Part shown: positions 9,428 to 18,803 of the stretch, piece after piece
Layout of the letters: every line of letters starts with the position of its first letter
Position numbering within the stretch: the first letter of the stretch is position 1
Translations under genes and position numbers: made by a program
Assembly: GCA_043808325.1 (NCBI GenBank)
Contig: JAZDEY010000034.1
Span: 10,657-74,656 of the forward strand
Direction of reading: 5' to 3'
Origin: JAZDEY01 sp043808325 [NCBI: Candidatus Eiseniibacteriota bacterium]
GTDB taxonomy: Bacteria > Arandabacterota > Arandabacteria > Arandabacterales
Length of the DNA stretch: 64,000 nucleotides
Notes under the pieces: model-generated
Told to the model about the DNA's origin: nothing
What the model saw: only the letters and a program-made list of their open reading frames with translations
Database searches by the model: none

Positions 9428-9545
9428 GGTGGACCGGCGAGAATCTCACGCTGTGGTTTCACATAGGGCAACCTCGGCATCCTGGGAATCGGCCCGGTGT
9501 CTCGACGTGACCTGTCAGCGATGATACCACGTTAGGCTTGTGCTC

Positions 9546-9573
9546 CAGGACAAGGATGGGTATGCTTGTCCTG
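9546..9573. promoter_or_regulatory. Inverted repeat at the start of the sulfatase-fold gene
   Basis: The arms CAGGACAAG (9546-9554) and CTTGTCCTG (9565-9573) are perfect over 9 bp, with a 10-nt loop. The right arm reaches the GTG start codon at 9573. It may be an operator or an mRNA hairpin limiting initiation. A possible -35/-10 pair (TTGTGC, 17 bp, TATGCT) runs through it. Confidence 0.4.
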
Positions 9574-11390
9574 TGAAAATCTCATTTGATTTCAGAGTTA
9601 TCGAGGCTGGCACAAGGAGGGGGTCTGGCCGGGGCCGGAGGGTATTCGCCATCGCCGCGCTCCTGGCGGCGGGGTTGTTGACATTCTGCGCTTCATGCTC
9701 CAAGCCCCCAGCGAAACCCAATGTGGTCCTAATTGTTATGGATGCGCTGCGCCCCGACTATCTCGGTTGCTACGGCTGTGACCGGCCGACGTCCCCACAC
9801 ATAGATGATCTCGCCCGCCAAGGCATCCTCTTTGAGAACGCCTTCACCCATGCGTCGTGGACCAAGCCTTCGTTCGCGAGCTTGCTGACCTCGCTCTACC
9901 CCTTCCAGCACGGCGTGGTGGATTGGGAATCGGTAATGCCTGATACCATATCCACCCTGCCCGAGGTTCTGCGGCAGAACGGGTACAGTACATCGGGCGT
10001 CATCAATATGCTCGGCATCACCGGTGAGTTCAAAGTCACCAAGGGGATAGACAAGCTGAGTGAAGCCCCCAAGGGCGAGCTGAACGCCACCCGGATCACC
10101 GATACCGCTCTCGCCCTGATCAAGAACTCATCCACTCCCTTCTTTATTCTGATCCACTATTACGATACCCATTGGCCGTATAAGCCTCCGCCCGAGTACC
10201 TCGAATTGGTCCGCAGAACGGATGATCCCAATCCATTTGCCTCGAGAGCAGCCGCGCGCGCGGAGCGCAACGAGAGGCCGTCCCAGGAATACATAGACCG
10301 CCAGAGTCTGCTTTATGCCGCTTGCGTGAAGTACGTCGATGACGAGATCGGGAGGTTGGTGGAGTCTCTGGATAGGATCAGCCCGCGCTCGGAGACCGTC
10401 GTCATTATCACTGCCGACCACGGGGAAGCCTTCTGGGAGCACGGGGCACGCGCTCACGGCACAGACCTCTACGACGAAGCGATACGGGTTCCTCTCATAA
10501 TCCATTATCCTGCTCGGTTTCACAAGACACGCAGAATTGAATCACTGGTGCGGCACATCGATCTAATGCCTACCATCCTCGAGCTCACGGGGGCAACCGA
10601 CAGCGGTCACCGCGAAGGCCTGAGTCTGGTCGGGCTTATTGAGAACGCCAAGCGAACCGGAGGGGGCGGTAAGTTTCTTCCTGCGAGTTGCGCCTTGAGC
10701 GAACTCAACCTCAGGAGGGTGCCCGACCTTAAGTCGATACGCACGGCTAATAGGAAGATCATAGTGGAGCCGGCAACCTCGGTGGTTCAACTCTACGATG
10801 TGATAGGCGATCCCGGCGAGACCACCAACCTGTGGCCAGGGCTCTTCGGGCCCCGTGATTCCCTCTTCGAGATGGTGAGCAAGATTCCCGGCGCAAGCCT
10901 GAACGGCTGGCGAGTCGGTCTCACGGGGTTGGACACAACCAGCGCCGTTGCCGTGCGAGTGAGCGTCCTGGATGGGGGGCGGCTGCTCCTGGCCCGGAAA
11001 GTGACCGCCCCCGGGGACGTCAGCCTGGAGGTCGATGCTGACAGCTCCACACTCAATGTGAAAGCAAGACCGGCCGGTCTCCAAATCCTGCTCTTCGATT
11101 GCGTTCCGCAGGATGCCCGAATCACCGTCGAGATCACTGCTCGCGGCACCCCGCTTCCCGCGGCGATCTACACCGGCATGCAGGGGCGAGGTACGCCTGG
11201 CGCAACGATTAGGCTCGATCCCGAGAGCAGCCGCGGACTGCCCGGGACTTTCCAGCAATTCCGCGCGTCCTCACAGCCGGGTGCATTTGTCTGGTGGTCG
11301 CCTGGTGAAGCAATCGGCAAGCCCGGCAAGGAAGTGACGCTTACGCCGGAGGAGACCAAACGGCTCCGGGCACTCGGATACATCCAGTGA
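9573..11390 (+). CDS. Sulfatase-fold lipoprotein with C-terminal WW-PGE domain
   Basis: A Sec/lipoprotein-like signal (ending TFCASC) precedes a sulfatase-family domain of about 400 residues: VMDALRPDYLGCYG, SWTKPSFASLLTSLYP (Thr at the nucleophile position), DTHWPY, ITADHGEAFWEHG and HGTDLYDEAIRVPL. A further ~200 residues form a separate C-terminal domain (NGWRVGLTG ... FVWWSPGEAIG ... LRALGYIQ) also found in the paralogues at 35921 and 11436-13205. The start is uncertain: GTG 9573, or GTG 9540 which would add 11 residues. It follows a GT-C gene on the same strand and converges with its own broken paralogue. Substrate unknown; a phospho-transfer or phosphohydrolase role is as likely as sulfate removal. 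Confidence 0.75.
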   Translation: MKISFDFRVIEAGTRRGSGRGRRVFAIAALLAAGLLTFCASCSKPPAKPNVVLIVMDALRPDYLGCYGCDRPTSPHIDDLARQGILFENAFTHASWTKPSFASLLTSLYPFQHGVVDWESVMPDTISTLPEVLRQNGYSTSGVINMLGITGEFKVTKGIDKLSEAPKGELNATRITDTALALIKNSSTPFFILIHYYDTHWPYKPPPEYLELVRRTDDPNPFASRAAARAERNERPSQEYIDRQSLLYAACVKYVDDEIGRLVESLDRISPRSETVVIITADHGEAFWEHGARAHGTDLYDEAIRVPLIIHYPARFHKTRRIESLVRHIDLMPTILELTGATDSGHREGLSLVGLIENAKRTGGGGKFLPASCALSELNLRRVPDLKSIRTANRKIIVEPATSVVQLYDVIGDPGETTNLWPGLFGPRDSLFEMVSKIPGASLNGWRVGLTGLDTTSAVAVRVSVLDGGRLLLARKVTAPGDVSLEVDADSSTLNVKARPAGLQILLFDCVPQDARITVEITARGTPLPAAIYTGMQGRGTPGATIRLDPESSRGLPGTFQQFRASSQPGAFVWWSPGEAIGKPGKEVTLTPEETKRLRALGYIQ

Positions 11391-11435
11391 ACACAGCCGG
11401 GTCAGGTCTGATCGATTGCCCGCAACGCAGCCGGT

Positions 11436-13205
11436 CTACTGAAGATAGCCCAAGGACCTGAGGAGTTGCTTCTCTTCGGAAGTGAGCGGCACCCGCTTGC
11501 CACGGCGGCGCATCTCCTCGCCCGGTAGCCACCAGATGAACATCCTGGGGGCGTCCGACTGCAGCTGTTCCTGGTAGGCATCAGGTAGCCCGCGGGCCTC
11601 GGTCAGGCTCACAGGAAACGCTTCGCCGACGGTGTTCTGTCCGCTCTTGCCGACATAGATTGTGCCGGGCTCTGGCCTGCCTTCTGCAAGCACCTTGAAG
11701 ATTACCGCCGCGCCCTTCGGCTCAGTATCGAAGAAAACTGTGCCGGGGCTCTTCGGGGCTATCGTGATCTTGACGGAGGTACTGTCCTGGGAGGCCGCGG
11801 CGACCATTCCTGGATAACCTGCCAGCTTGCCTAGCGTGCTCACCTGCCCACCGTCCACGCGGGCCTCTACCTCGACCTTGAGGTCAGGGACTCTTCCCGC
11901 TAAACTCACCCTCCATCCCCCCAGAGTACTGCCGGCGACCTTTGCCATCAAGCCAGATAGCGAATCTCCAAATGCAATCCCTTCACCCCAATGATTGACA
12001 CTCTCGTCCGGATCTTCCCGAAGATTGTACAAACTGACCAGTGCCGTTGCCGGCTCCACGATCAGTTTCCAGCCGGCAGTACGCAGCGACTTGGTGTCCA
12101 GGTTCTTCCTTTGCATCACGTCGCTTTCAGAGAGAGCCACGTCTTGAGGAAACAGGCTTCCGGGGGTCGCGACTCGCTTCCGCTTCTCGATCAGCGGAAC
12201 CAGGCTTGCTCCCTCGCGATGCTGGTTGTCACGGGCCCCGACCAGTTCAACCACGGTCGGCAAGAGGTCAACCAGCCTCACCTGCTGATCGATTCTCGCG
12301 GGGCCACGATACTTGGCGGGATAACGGATTATCAGCGGGACCCGCAGGACCTCGTCAAAGAGGTTGGTCCTGTGCGTGCCCTTGCCATGCTCTCAGAGAG
12401 CCTCGCCATGGTCGGCGGTCAGGATAAGCACCGTGCTGCGCTCGAGTCCGGCTTTACGCAGAAAGGCGACCAGCCTGCCGATGTTGTCGTCGACGTACCT
12501 TATCGAAGCGCTGTAAAGCAGTCTTTGCCGCTCTGCTAACATCTGGGACGGCGCCGACCCTTCCTCGTCGTACGATTCCGCGGACGAGCCGATCGGGCTC
12601 GTCTCGCCCGGCTTGAGGACAAGGTCGACATACTTAGCCGGCGCCGGGTAGGGCCAATGGGTATTGAAATAGTGGATCATAATGAAAAACGGCTTGGAGG
12701 ATTTCCCAATGAGATCTATAGCATCATCAGTCATCAAGGCGGCATCGCGGAGATACTTGGGGTATTCCTTCCTCTCGTCTATGCCCTGGGTCACGTTGAA
12801 CGACCCCGCAATTCCGAACATGGTGATCAGGCTCATCGTATGGTAACCGTGGCTTCGGAGTATCTCGGGCAGCGTAACAATCGTATCGGACATCACGGCT
12901 TCCCAGTCCACTACGCCGTGCTGAAACGGATACAGCGAGGTCAGGAAGCTTGCAAATGAAGGCTTGGTCCAGGAGGCATGCGTTATGGCCGTCTCGAAAA
13001 GGGCACTTTCGCCGGCCAGGCTGTCGATGTTAGGCGACGTGGGACGATCGAACCCGTAGCAGCCCAGAAAATCAGGCCGGAGGGCATCAACGACAATGAG
13101 CACTACGTTGGGGTTGCGCGGTTGCCTGGAGCAGGAGACCAGGAGCAGGCAGGCTGCCACCGAGATGAGAAACCCGACACAGCCGGGAAAGCGAGGACCT
13201 CTCAT
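11436..13205 (-). pseudogene. Sulfatase-fold lipoprotein interrupted by one in-frame TGA
   Basis: The minus-strand frame from ATG 13205 to the stop at 11436 is 590 codons long and is broken only by TGA at 12395-12393. Both halves align without shift to the paralogues at 9573 and 35921. N-terminal part: lipobox LLVSC, VVDALRPDFLGCYG, SWTKPSFASFLTSLYP, LTADHGEAL. C-terminal part: EHGKGTHRTNLFDE, GGWRVSLAG, FIWWLPGEEM, LRSLGYLQ. In the intact paralogue the TGA position is Trp (GEAFWEHG), so one G-to-A change from TGG explains it. Either a recent nonsense mutation, a sequencing error or stop readthrough is possible. The frame is otherwise clean, which favours a very recent event or an error. Confidence 0.8.
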
Positions 13206-13275
13206 ACTCCCTTCTTCCCTTAGGTTGAGATCATCCGAGATAGTCCCTTCGGCTCAGCCGACGGCCGTACCGATC

Positions 13276-13304
13276 ATTATATCGGAGCGCTGCACGGTAG
13301 TCAA
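13276..13304 (-). promoter_or_regulatory. Sigma-70 promoter of the interrupted sulfatase-fold gene
   Basis: On the minus strand TTGACT (13304-13299), a 17 bp spacer and TATAAT (13281-13276) form a near-consensus promoter about 70 bp before ATG 13205. It overlaps the last codon of the upstream GT-C gene. Confidence 0.65.
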
Positions 13305-14806
13305 CGGGTGCGCGGTACCCAGTGATACAGGTGCACGCTCGCCGGATAGAGGTCCCAGGTCTTGACGTGCTCCGCCCGCCCTTGGAGGGCCGGGAATCGC
13401 AGCTCGGCGGGGCTGCCGGACTGTAGGAGCCACACGTCGCTGCCGCTCGCGAACGGCTCGAAGCGCCGCTCGCCGGCGCCGGCCGGCAGTATGATCAGAG
13501 GATGGTGTCCGAAGAAATCCGCTCTCATATAGTAGATGAACATGGCGTGGATCTTGGAGTCACCCGAGAAGTGAATCCTGTCGCCTTCCTTCATGTATCG
13601 TTCGGTCTCGGCAACGACATCTCGCCAGTCCGCTTGGTGGAACGCATAAGCCGGATGCTGACCGGGGAGGAGGGGGCTCGCTGAGACCGCGAGCACCAGA
13701 ACCAGGTAGGTCAAGTTCGATCCCATTCCTCGCGCAGTCAGAAATCGGGTTGCTGCCCCAAGCCCGCCAGCGACCAGCGCGACCGTAATGGGGTAGGCGA
13801 AGAGGAAGTACTTGGGATCGATGAAGTGCGCCGGCCTCCAGAGCAAGAGCATCAGGAAGGGTACGGTCCAGACCGTGGCGAAGACCAGCGCCGCACCCCG
13901 AAGCTTCCGATCCACGAAACCCCAGAGGACGAGAACCCCTTGGAGACAACAAGGGACGATTCCCCATCCCAGAGATCTATAAACGGTCTTTCTCACGAGA
14001 TCCAGGGTGACTCCCCGGCCGATGCGCTTGCCGATCCCCACCACTTTGCCCTCGAACACGGACTCGGTGATGATGCGCCGCATGGCACCGGCCCAGGGCG
14101 CATAGGCTATCGCTACCAACCCTAGCGCCAGCAGACCTAATATGAACTGGCGGTTCCGATAGCCCGGTGCCCAGGCCCCGCTTACCGAGTTCCTCAGCAC
14201 GGTGATGAGGAAGACCAGAATCTGAACCGCCACAAGGAACACGGCGAAGTAGTGAGTATACAAATTGAGCGCCGATAGAACGGCGACGATCAGAAAATAC
14301 CTGCGCTCGCCGGTCTTTAGCAGGCGGAGAAATGCCCAGGTCGAGAAGGCCGAGAATGCCAGGAACATCGCGTAAGGGCGCAGCTCGGTCGAGAAAAGCC
14401 AATGGTATGGAGAAAGCGCACCTACGAGAAAAGCTGCGATCCCTGCCCTGCGGCCGGCGATCGAACGAGCAACAAGGAAGATCCCCACCAAGGAAGCGAT
14501 TCCAAAGATGAGGGAAAAGACCCGCAGGGAGAATTCGGTCGACGGCAGGACCATCCGCCAGGCAGCTACGAGGATGAAATAGAGTGGCGGGTGCACATCC
14601 TTGACGCAGAAGGCGATTGCCTGGGAAACGGAGGTGGTGTTCATCATGGTGAACCGCTCGTCGAACCAAATCGCTCGGTGGGCGATCATAAGCCGCGGCA
14701 CAAGCGCGGCGACCAAAAGGGCCAAAGCAATGAGGAGATGTGACCGATCGATTCGTGGTCGGCTCACGCTACCGGGCACACTGGCGATCAAGGCTGCGGG
14801 CCTCAC
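13301..14806 (-). CDS. GT-C family 39-like membrane glycosyltransferase
   Basis: The 501-residue polytopic membrane protein has the first-loop acidic motif WFDERFTMMNTTS and then DVHPPLYFILVAAW, typical of the PMT_2/family 39 dolichyl- or polyprenyl-phosphate sugar transferases. Multiple transmembrane helices follow to about residue 370. The C-terminal ~120 residues are soluble (AFHQADWRDVVAETERYMKE). The GTG start overlaps the TGA of the upstream phosphoesterase gene by four bases (GTGA), so the two are translationally coupled. Acceptor unknown; likely envelope glycan or lipid modification. Confidence 0.75.
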   Translation of the reverse strand: MRPAALIASVPGSVSRPRIDRSHLLIALALLVAALVPRLMIAHRAIWFDERFTMMNTTSVSQAIAFCVKDVHPPLYFILVAAWRMVLPSTEFSLRVFSLIFGIASLVGIFLVARSIAGRRAGIAAFLVGALSPYHWLFSTELRPYAMFLAFSAFSTWAFLRLLKTGERRYFLIVAVLSALNLYTHYFAVFLVAVQILVFLITVLRNSVSGAWAPGYRNRQFILGLLALGLVAIAYAPWAGAMRRIITESVFEGKVVGIGKRIGRGVTLDLVRKTVYRSLGWGIVPCCLQGVLVLWGFVDRKLRGAALVFATVWTVPFLMLLLWRPAHFIDPKYFLFAYPITVALVAGGLGAATRFLTARGMGSNLTYLVLVLAVSASPLLPGQHPAYAFHQADWRDVVAETERYMKEGDRIHFSGDSKIHAMFIYYMRADFFGHHPLIILPAGAGERRFEPFASGSDVWLLQSGSPAELRFPALQGRAEHVKTWDLYPASVHLYHWVPRTR

Positions 14807-16950
14807 TTCCTTAGGGTATAAGAGTAGGAGACATCCCCGTTACGGATGTTGCCGCTGCGCTCCTTGAGGGGCTCGTCCTCAGGCAGCACCGACCGAACGT
14901 AATCCACCCTGACGGAATCGGTAGCCACGACGACGCGAAGATGGCCGGCATTGTTCACCTCGATTCCGGTGCTGTAGAGAACCGGATCGAAGTAGCCGCG
15001 CGAGTAGTGGTAGTCTGCTGGGTTCGGGCAGGCCTGGTAGACAATCCCGTCGAGACTCTCATAGACAAAGACGTGGTCATGTCCGTGAAAGCAAACGTCA
15101 ACCCCCTCTTCCACCATCATCCGGTGAATCGGACCGTGAGTCCAGCCCGGCCGCTCGGTCTCGAAGACGTACTTGCCGGTGCTGTCCTCACCGCCCCATT
15201 CGAAGGTCGGGCGATGGGCCACGCGGTACTGCGCTCCGTCGATACCGCCACGGCCGTATGGGCCTTCTGGTTTCTCCCTGCCGGAGACCCCTCCGGTCAA
15301 GTGGTGTACGAAGACAAATTTCCATTTGGCGCTCGACTGATGCAAAGTTTCGTACAGCCAGTTGTACTGGCGCTCTCCAAGGGTCCAATCCCAGGCATCG
15401 AGACTCGGCTCCGATTGACCGCCGACGTTGTGGGGCCGGGTCCCCGTGTACCAGAAAGGATCGAGCACGACGAAGAGAGCGTCGCCCCACTCCCAGGCGT
15501 AATAGTCTTCTCGCAGCCCGCAACACCCCGCGGTGTCGGTGTTGCCGGAGTAAAAGGCATTCGGATATGGATTGGGGAAGATCTGTTTGCGGGCGAGGAT
15601 GCCCCAGGTTGCCAGGCTGTCGTCAGTGATGCGATGCCGCCAGCCCTGTTCGGCTTCGTGATTGCCAAGCACAAAATAGAAGGCCGCCTCCTCTCCGAGC
15701 GGGGCGAGCAGGCGTCGCAAGGAAAGGTAGCGCTCGAAGGCATCATTGGACGTGGTTGCACTGGCCCGGCCCGCGACCTCGATCCGCGCGAAGTCCCCCA
15801 GATCGATGTGGAAATCCGGCTTGTCGGCGAGGGCATTGCCGATCGTGCGTTGATACAACTTGAAGCGGGCTTCCTTCGGGTCTATCACCTCGGTGCCCAT
15901 GTGCGCATCGGCCTGGATCGTGAAGGTGAAGTCCGATCCCCTGGGCCGTTGGGTGTGGAAGCTGCCCTCGGGCCCCGCAAGAAAATCACCGCCACCGGCG
16001 GGTCGCGAGCGGAGTCTATAGAAATACTGCGTATCGGGCCGAAGCCCGGATAGATCCATTTCGATCGGCCGTTCTGCCGGCCGGTCCAATTGGGGCTCGG
16101 TACGAAACGTATAATTGGCGGGCGTCTCGCCGTACTCTAAGTAGGCGTCGATCGCCAGCAGGCTCACAACGCTTATCGTAACCGAGGTATCCGTCGGCCG
16201 TCCGGCCAGGGGCTTGCCCACCAGGGCGTCCTCGAACGTAGGATAGATCTCGATCATCGCCGGGCTTCTTCGGCGATCATTGGGAGCGTAGTCTTGGATC
16301 GCTATGTGGCCCCCGCGGCCACTCCGCGAGGAATCCGGCTCGGCAATAAGAACAAGAGCCTTGCCCGAGATGCCCCACCCAGGCCGAGCCAGGATCTCGT
16401 TCACTATCGGCGCAAGATTGGGGCTCGTTCGATAGATGAAGCGCGGAGTGTGCCTCCGGTACGGGCGAATCTGCCAGGAAGCCGCCTCAGCGGTCTTGGC
16501 AAGCCGGGACGGCAGGCGTGCCTGCGAACACGGTTCGGGGCTATCCTCATCAAGCCCGCGCACGATCAAGCTCAGCGGCGACGGGCCTTTCTCTTCCTCG
16601 GAGGCAAGCCTCAGGCGTGCGAACGCGACCTTATCGCCCTCGGCCAGATCGGGCACGGCAAAACGGAAGGCCGCGATCAAGGGCCGGCCATCGCGATCCA
16701 TCCCGATAAAGTCCAGGCCGGACGAATAGCCATCGGGGTACCACGTGTCCTGGAACTCGGTCCCGTCACCGAGGCGATCCGCAATCGGGTAAGTCAGGAT
16801 CGATGGAGGCATCGATGGAGGCGAGGTTGCCCGCTGCGAGGCGGCCGGATCGGCCGAACACGCAGGGACGCCCGGCGGCAACCCTCCAAGTACGATCGGA
16901 AATAGCGCACCCAAGCAGGCCAGCACCGCGTAAATCAACCCGCCAGTCAT
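14803..16950 (-). CDS. Secreted purple-acid-phosphatase-like metallophosphoesterase
   Basis: The 715-residue product has a signal peptide, an N-terminal beta-sandwich of about 200 residues, an Fn3-like domain (TFRTEPQLDRP ... LRPDTQYFYRLRS) and a calcineurin-like phosphoesterase domain. All five metal-ligand blocks are visible: QADAHMG, DLGDFAR, LGNHEAEQ, FVHHLTGG and CFHGHDHVFVYE. This order is that of secreted purple acid phosphatases and related phosphodiesterases, so it should hydrolyse phosphate esters outside the cytoplasm. It is the first gene of a two-gene unit with the GT-C protein downstream. A promoter lies at 17011-17039, with a leader of about 55 nt. Confidence 0.85.
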   Translation of the reverse strand: MTGGLIYAVLACLGALFPIVLGGLPPGVPACSADPAASQRATSPPSMPPSILTYPIADRLGDGTEFQDTWYPDGYSSGLDFIGMDRDGRPLIAAFRFAVPDLAEGDKVAFARLRLASEEEKGPSPLSLIVRGLDEDSPEPCSQARLPSRLAKTAEAASWQIRPYRRHTPRFIYRTSPNLAPIVNEILARPGWGISGKALVLIAEPDSSRSGRGGHIAIQDYAPNDRRRSPAMIEIYPTFEDALVGKPLAGRPTDTSVTISVVSLLAIDAYLEYGETPANYTFRTEPQLDRPAERPIEMDLSGLRPDTQYFYRLRSRPAGGGDFLAGPEGSFHTQRPRGSDFTFTIQADAHMGTEVIDPKEARFKLYQRTIGNALADKPDFHIDLGDFARIEVAGRASATTSNDAFERYLSLRRLLAPLGEEAAFYFVLGNHEAEQGWRHRITDDSLATWGILARKQIFPNPYPNAFYSGNTDTAGCCGLREDYYAWEWGDALFVVLDPFWYTGTRPHNVGGQSEPSLDAWDWTLGERQYNWLYETLHQSSAKWKFVFVHHLTGGVSGREKPEGPYGRGGIDGAQYRVAHRPTFEWGGEDSTGKYVFETERPGWTHGPIHRMMVEEGVDVCFHGHDHVFVYESLDGIVYQACPNPADYHYSRGYFDPVLYSTGIEVNNAGHLRVVVATDSVRVDYVRSVLPEDEPLKERSGNIRNGDVSYSYTLRK

Positions 16951-17010
16951 GTTTCGGTTTGCCCCCCCAGGGGAGATCTTCGCACGAATCCGACGCTGAC
17001 TCCCGATGGC

Positions 17011-17039
17011 ATTATACGGGCAAGCCCGAACGCGGGCAA
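17011..17039 (-). promoter_or_regulatory. Sigma-70 promoter of the phosphoesterase/GT-C unit
   Basis: On the minus strand TTGCCC (17039-17034), 17 bp, then a perfect TATAAT (17016-17011). Confidence 0.6.
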
Positions 17040-17111
17040 ATCATATCGCGCGCGGGGAGTCGTAGCGGCAATCTAAGAGGCTGCGTCGTGGCATTCCGGT
17101 GGATGGACCCG

Positions 17112-18625
17112 TCAGCTCGCTGACCTCGGGGCCTCTCGCCTCCTGTAAAGGGCGTACTTGTTTCCCTCAAGTTCCAGCACCATGTATTCGTGGTCGTTGT
17201 TAGGAAAATAGTTCTTCAGTATGTCTATCGCAGGCATTCGACGCGGCCCCGTTAGGAACTCCTCCTCGGTGGGAGCGAAGGAACGCAGGAAGATGTACTT
17301 GGGTTTCTTGCTGAGGACATACTCCGTGTCGTGCCGGTTGTGATCCTTCGGCCCCTTTCCCGGATCAAATCTCGGGTTGTGTGCGATCACGGGGTCGACG
17401 ATTCCAAGCATATCGACTATCGGGCGGTTGCAGTAGTAGCCGATCGCGCCCACCACTGACAGGACCAAAAGGGTCAGTCGCTTCAACGCCGGGCGCGGCT
17501 TCATGCGGAGCGTGCGGGCTGAGCGCTCGCCCAGCCAATGTGCGAAAAGTCCGATTTCATCGAACGAGAAAAGGTACATAAAGGGCAGCATATCGACGAA
17601 GAACCGAGGTACCTTGAGGTGGTCCGCTCCCGTGTAGATGATTATGCCCACCCACGCGACCAGCAAAGCCAGGAGATAGTAATCGACGATTCCAAGCCGC
17701 CGCCCTCTTCTGATGATCTTGCTTGCGATAAATGCCAGGAAGACGAAATGCCGCACTCCGCCCCGTGCGAGATACTTCAACCCCACGAGGCTGAGGGCCT
17801 TGGAACCTCCGGCGACCTTGGAATAGTAGGTATTGGGGAAGAGATAGCCGAAGTATTGATAGCGCCAAACGAAATAGGGCAGGAAGACAACCAGATAAGG
17901 CAGCAAGAAGAGCGCGACCGGTTTAAACCGGTCGCGCTTCTCTCGAAACAAAATGAAGCCAAGGTAACAGACGGGCATTACGTAGGTCTCGGGCCTCGTC
18001 ATTGTCGCGAGAACCAGCAGCAGAGATGAGAGCAATAGGTTCCGAAGCCGGCCCCTATCATCCAAGAGGTACTTGGTGAAGAAATAAACCGAACTCAGCA
18101 GTATCAAGAGATAGAACGACGTTTCCATCCCGATGAAACTCCAGAACGCAAACGGGAAGTTGGTGGCCACCAGCATGAGCAAGAAAGGCATGCTGGTCGA
18201 AACGAAAGAATTCTTGTTGGGCGTTCTCTCGTAGAGATACGCCGAAAACCTGTACAGCACGAGAAGGGTCAGCACGCCAAAGCCTATCCCGAGGACTCGC
18301 ACCAGGAGCGCCATGTCTATCGCGGGTATGGCCTTCTTGATGACCCGACAAGGAATATCCACAGGAAGCAGGTATATCCTTCCACCTTCTCCCCGATGTT
18401 GAACACAAATCCGTTCCCATCTGCAAAATTACGGGCGTATCTCAGGGAAATATAGGAATCGTCTATGAGTCCCAAGGGAAACACCAGGCCGATCACAAGG
18501 AGGCATGCTATGACCATGGCCAGCTGCAGGGGGCGTCTCGGCAGGATCTCCATCACGAAGAAGGCCGCCGCTATTGAGAGGCAGACGTAGATCGTTCCGT
18601 GGAGCACGGTCGAGCTGAGCGCCAT
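17112..18625 (-). pseudogene. GT-C membrane glycosyltransferase split by a frameshift
   Basis: Two minus-strand frames make one protein. The first (18625 to about 18340) gives the N-terminal helices and the motif [18 protein letters not shown], then [17 protein letters not shown]. The second (about 18350 to 17112) continues with [18 protein letters not shown] and further membrane helices. The DDSYIS...[12 protein letters not shown] block is the signature of a PMT_2-related GT-C family. The reading frame changes just after a GGG run near 18338-18346, consistent with loss of one base. The total span of 1514 nt is not a multiple of three. Either a real mutation or a sequencing error; both frames are otherwise intact. 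Confidence 0.75.
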
Positions 18626-18749
18626 TATAGGTCAGCCCCCTGGGGCCGCGGTCGCCATGTTGCAGATTCCTTCTTGCTTACAGAGCGCATTTTCAATCCT
18701 TCGACCATCATACGCCCTCTGGGCCGGCGTTGCAACCTCGGCATTATCC

Positions 18750-18778
18750 TTGAAGGAGCCCCGGGGTTGGCCTATAAT
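18750..18778 (+). promoter_or_regulatory. Sigma-70 promoter of the GT-C gene at 18804
   Basis: TTGAAG (18750-18755), 17 bp and a perfect TATAAT (18773-18778) place transcription start near 18785, about 20 nt before the ATG at 18804. Confidence 0.7.
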
Positions 18779-18803
18779 CAGATTCTGGCGCTTGAGGTCT
18801 TCT

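Noticed and set aside
12393-12395. Selenocysteine codon in the sulfatase-fold gene
   Set aside because: The aligned residue in the intact paralogue is Trp, not Cys, and Met in the other; no selenocysteine insertion hairpin is evident after the TGA.
5999-13205. Formylglycine-dependent sulfatase annotation
   Set aside because: The Cys/Ser needed for formylglycine is Thr in all four proteins, so only the fold is claimed.
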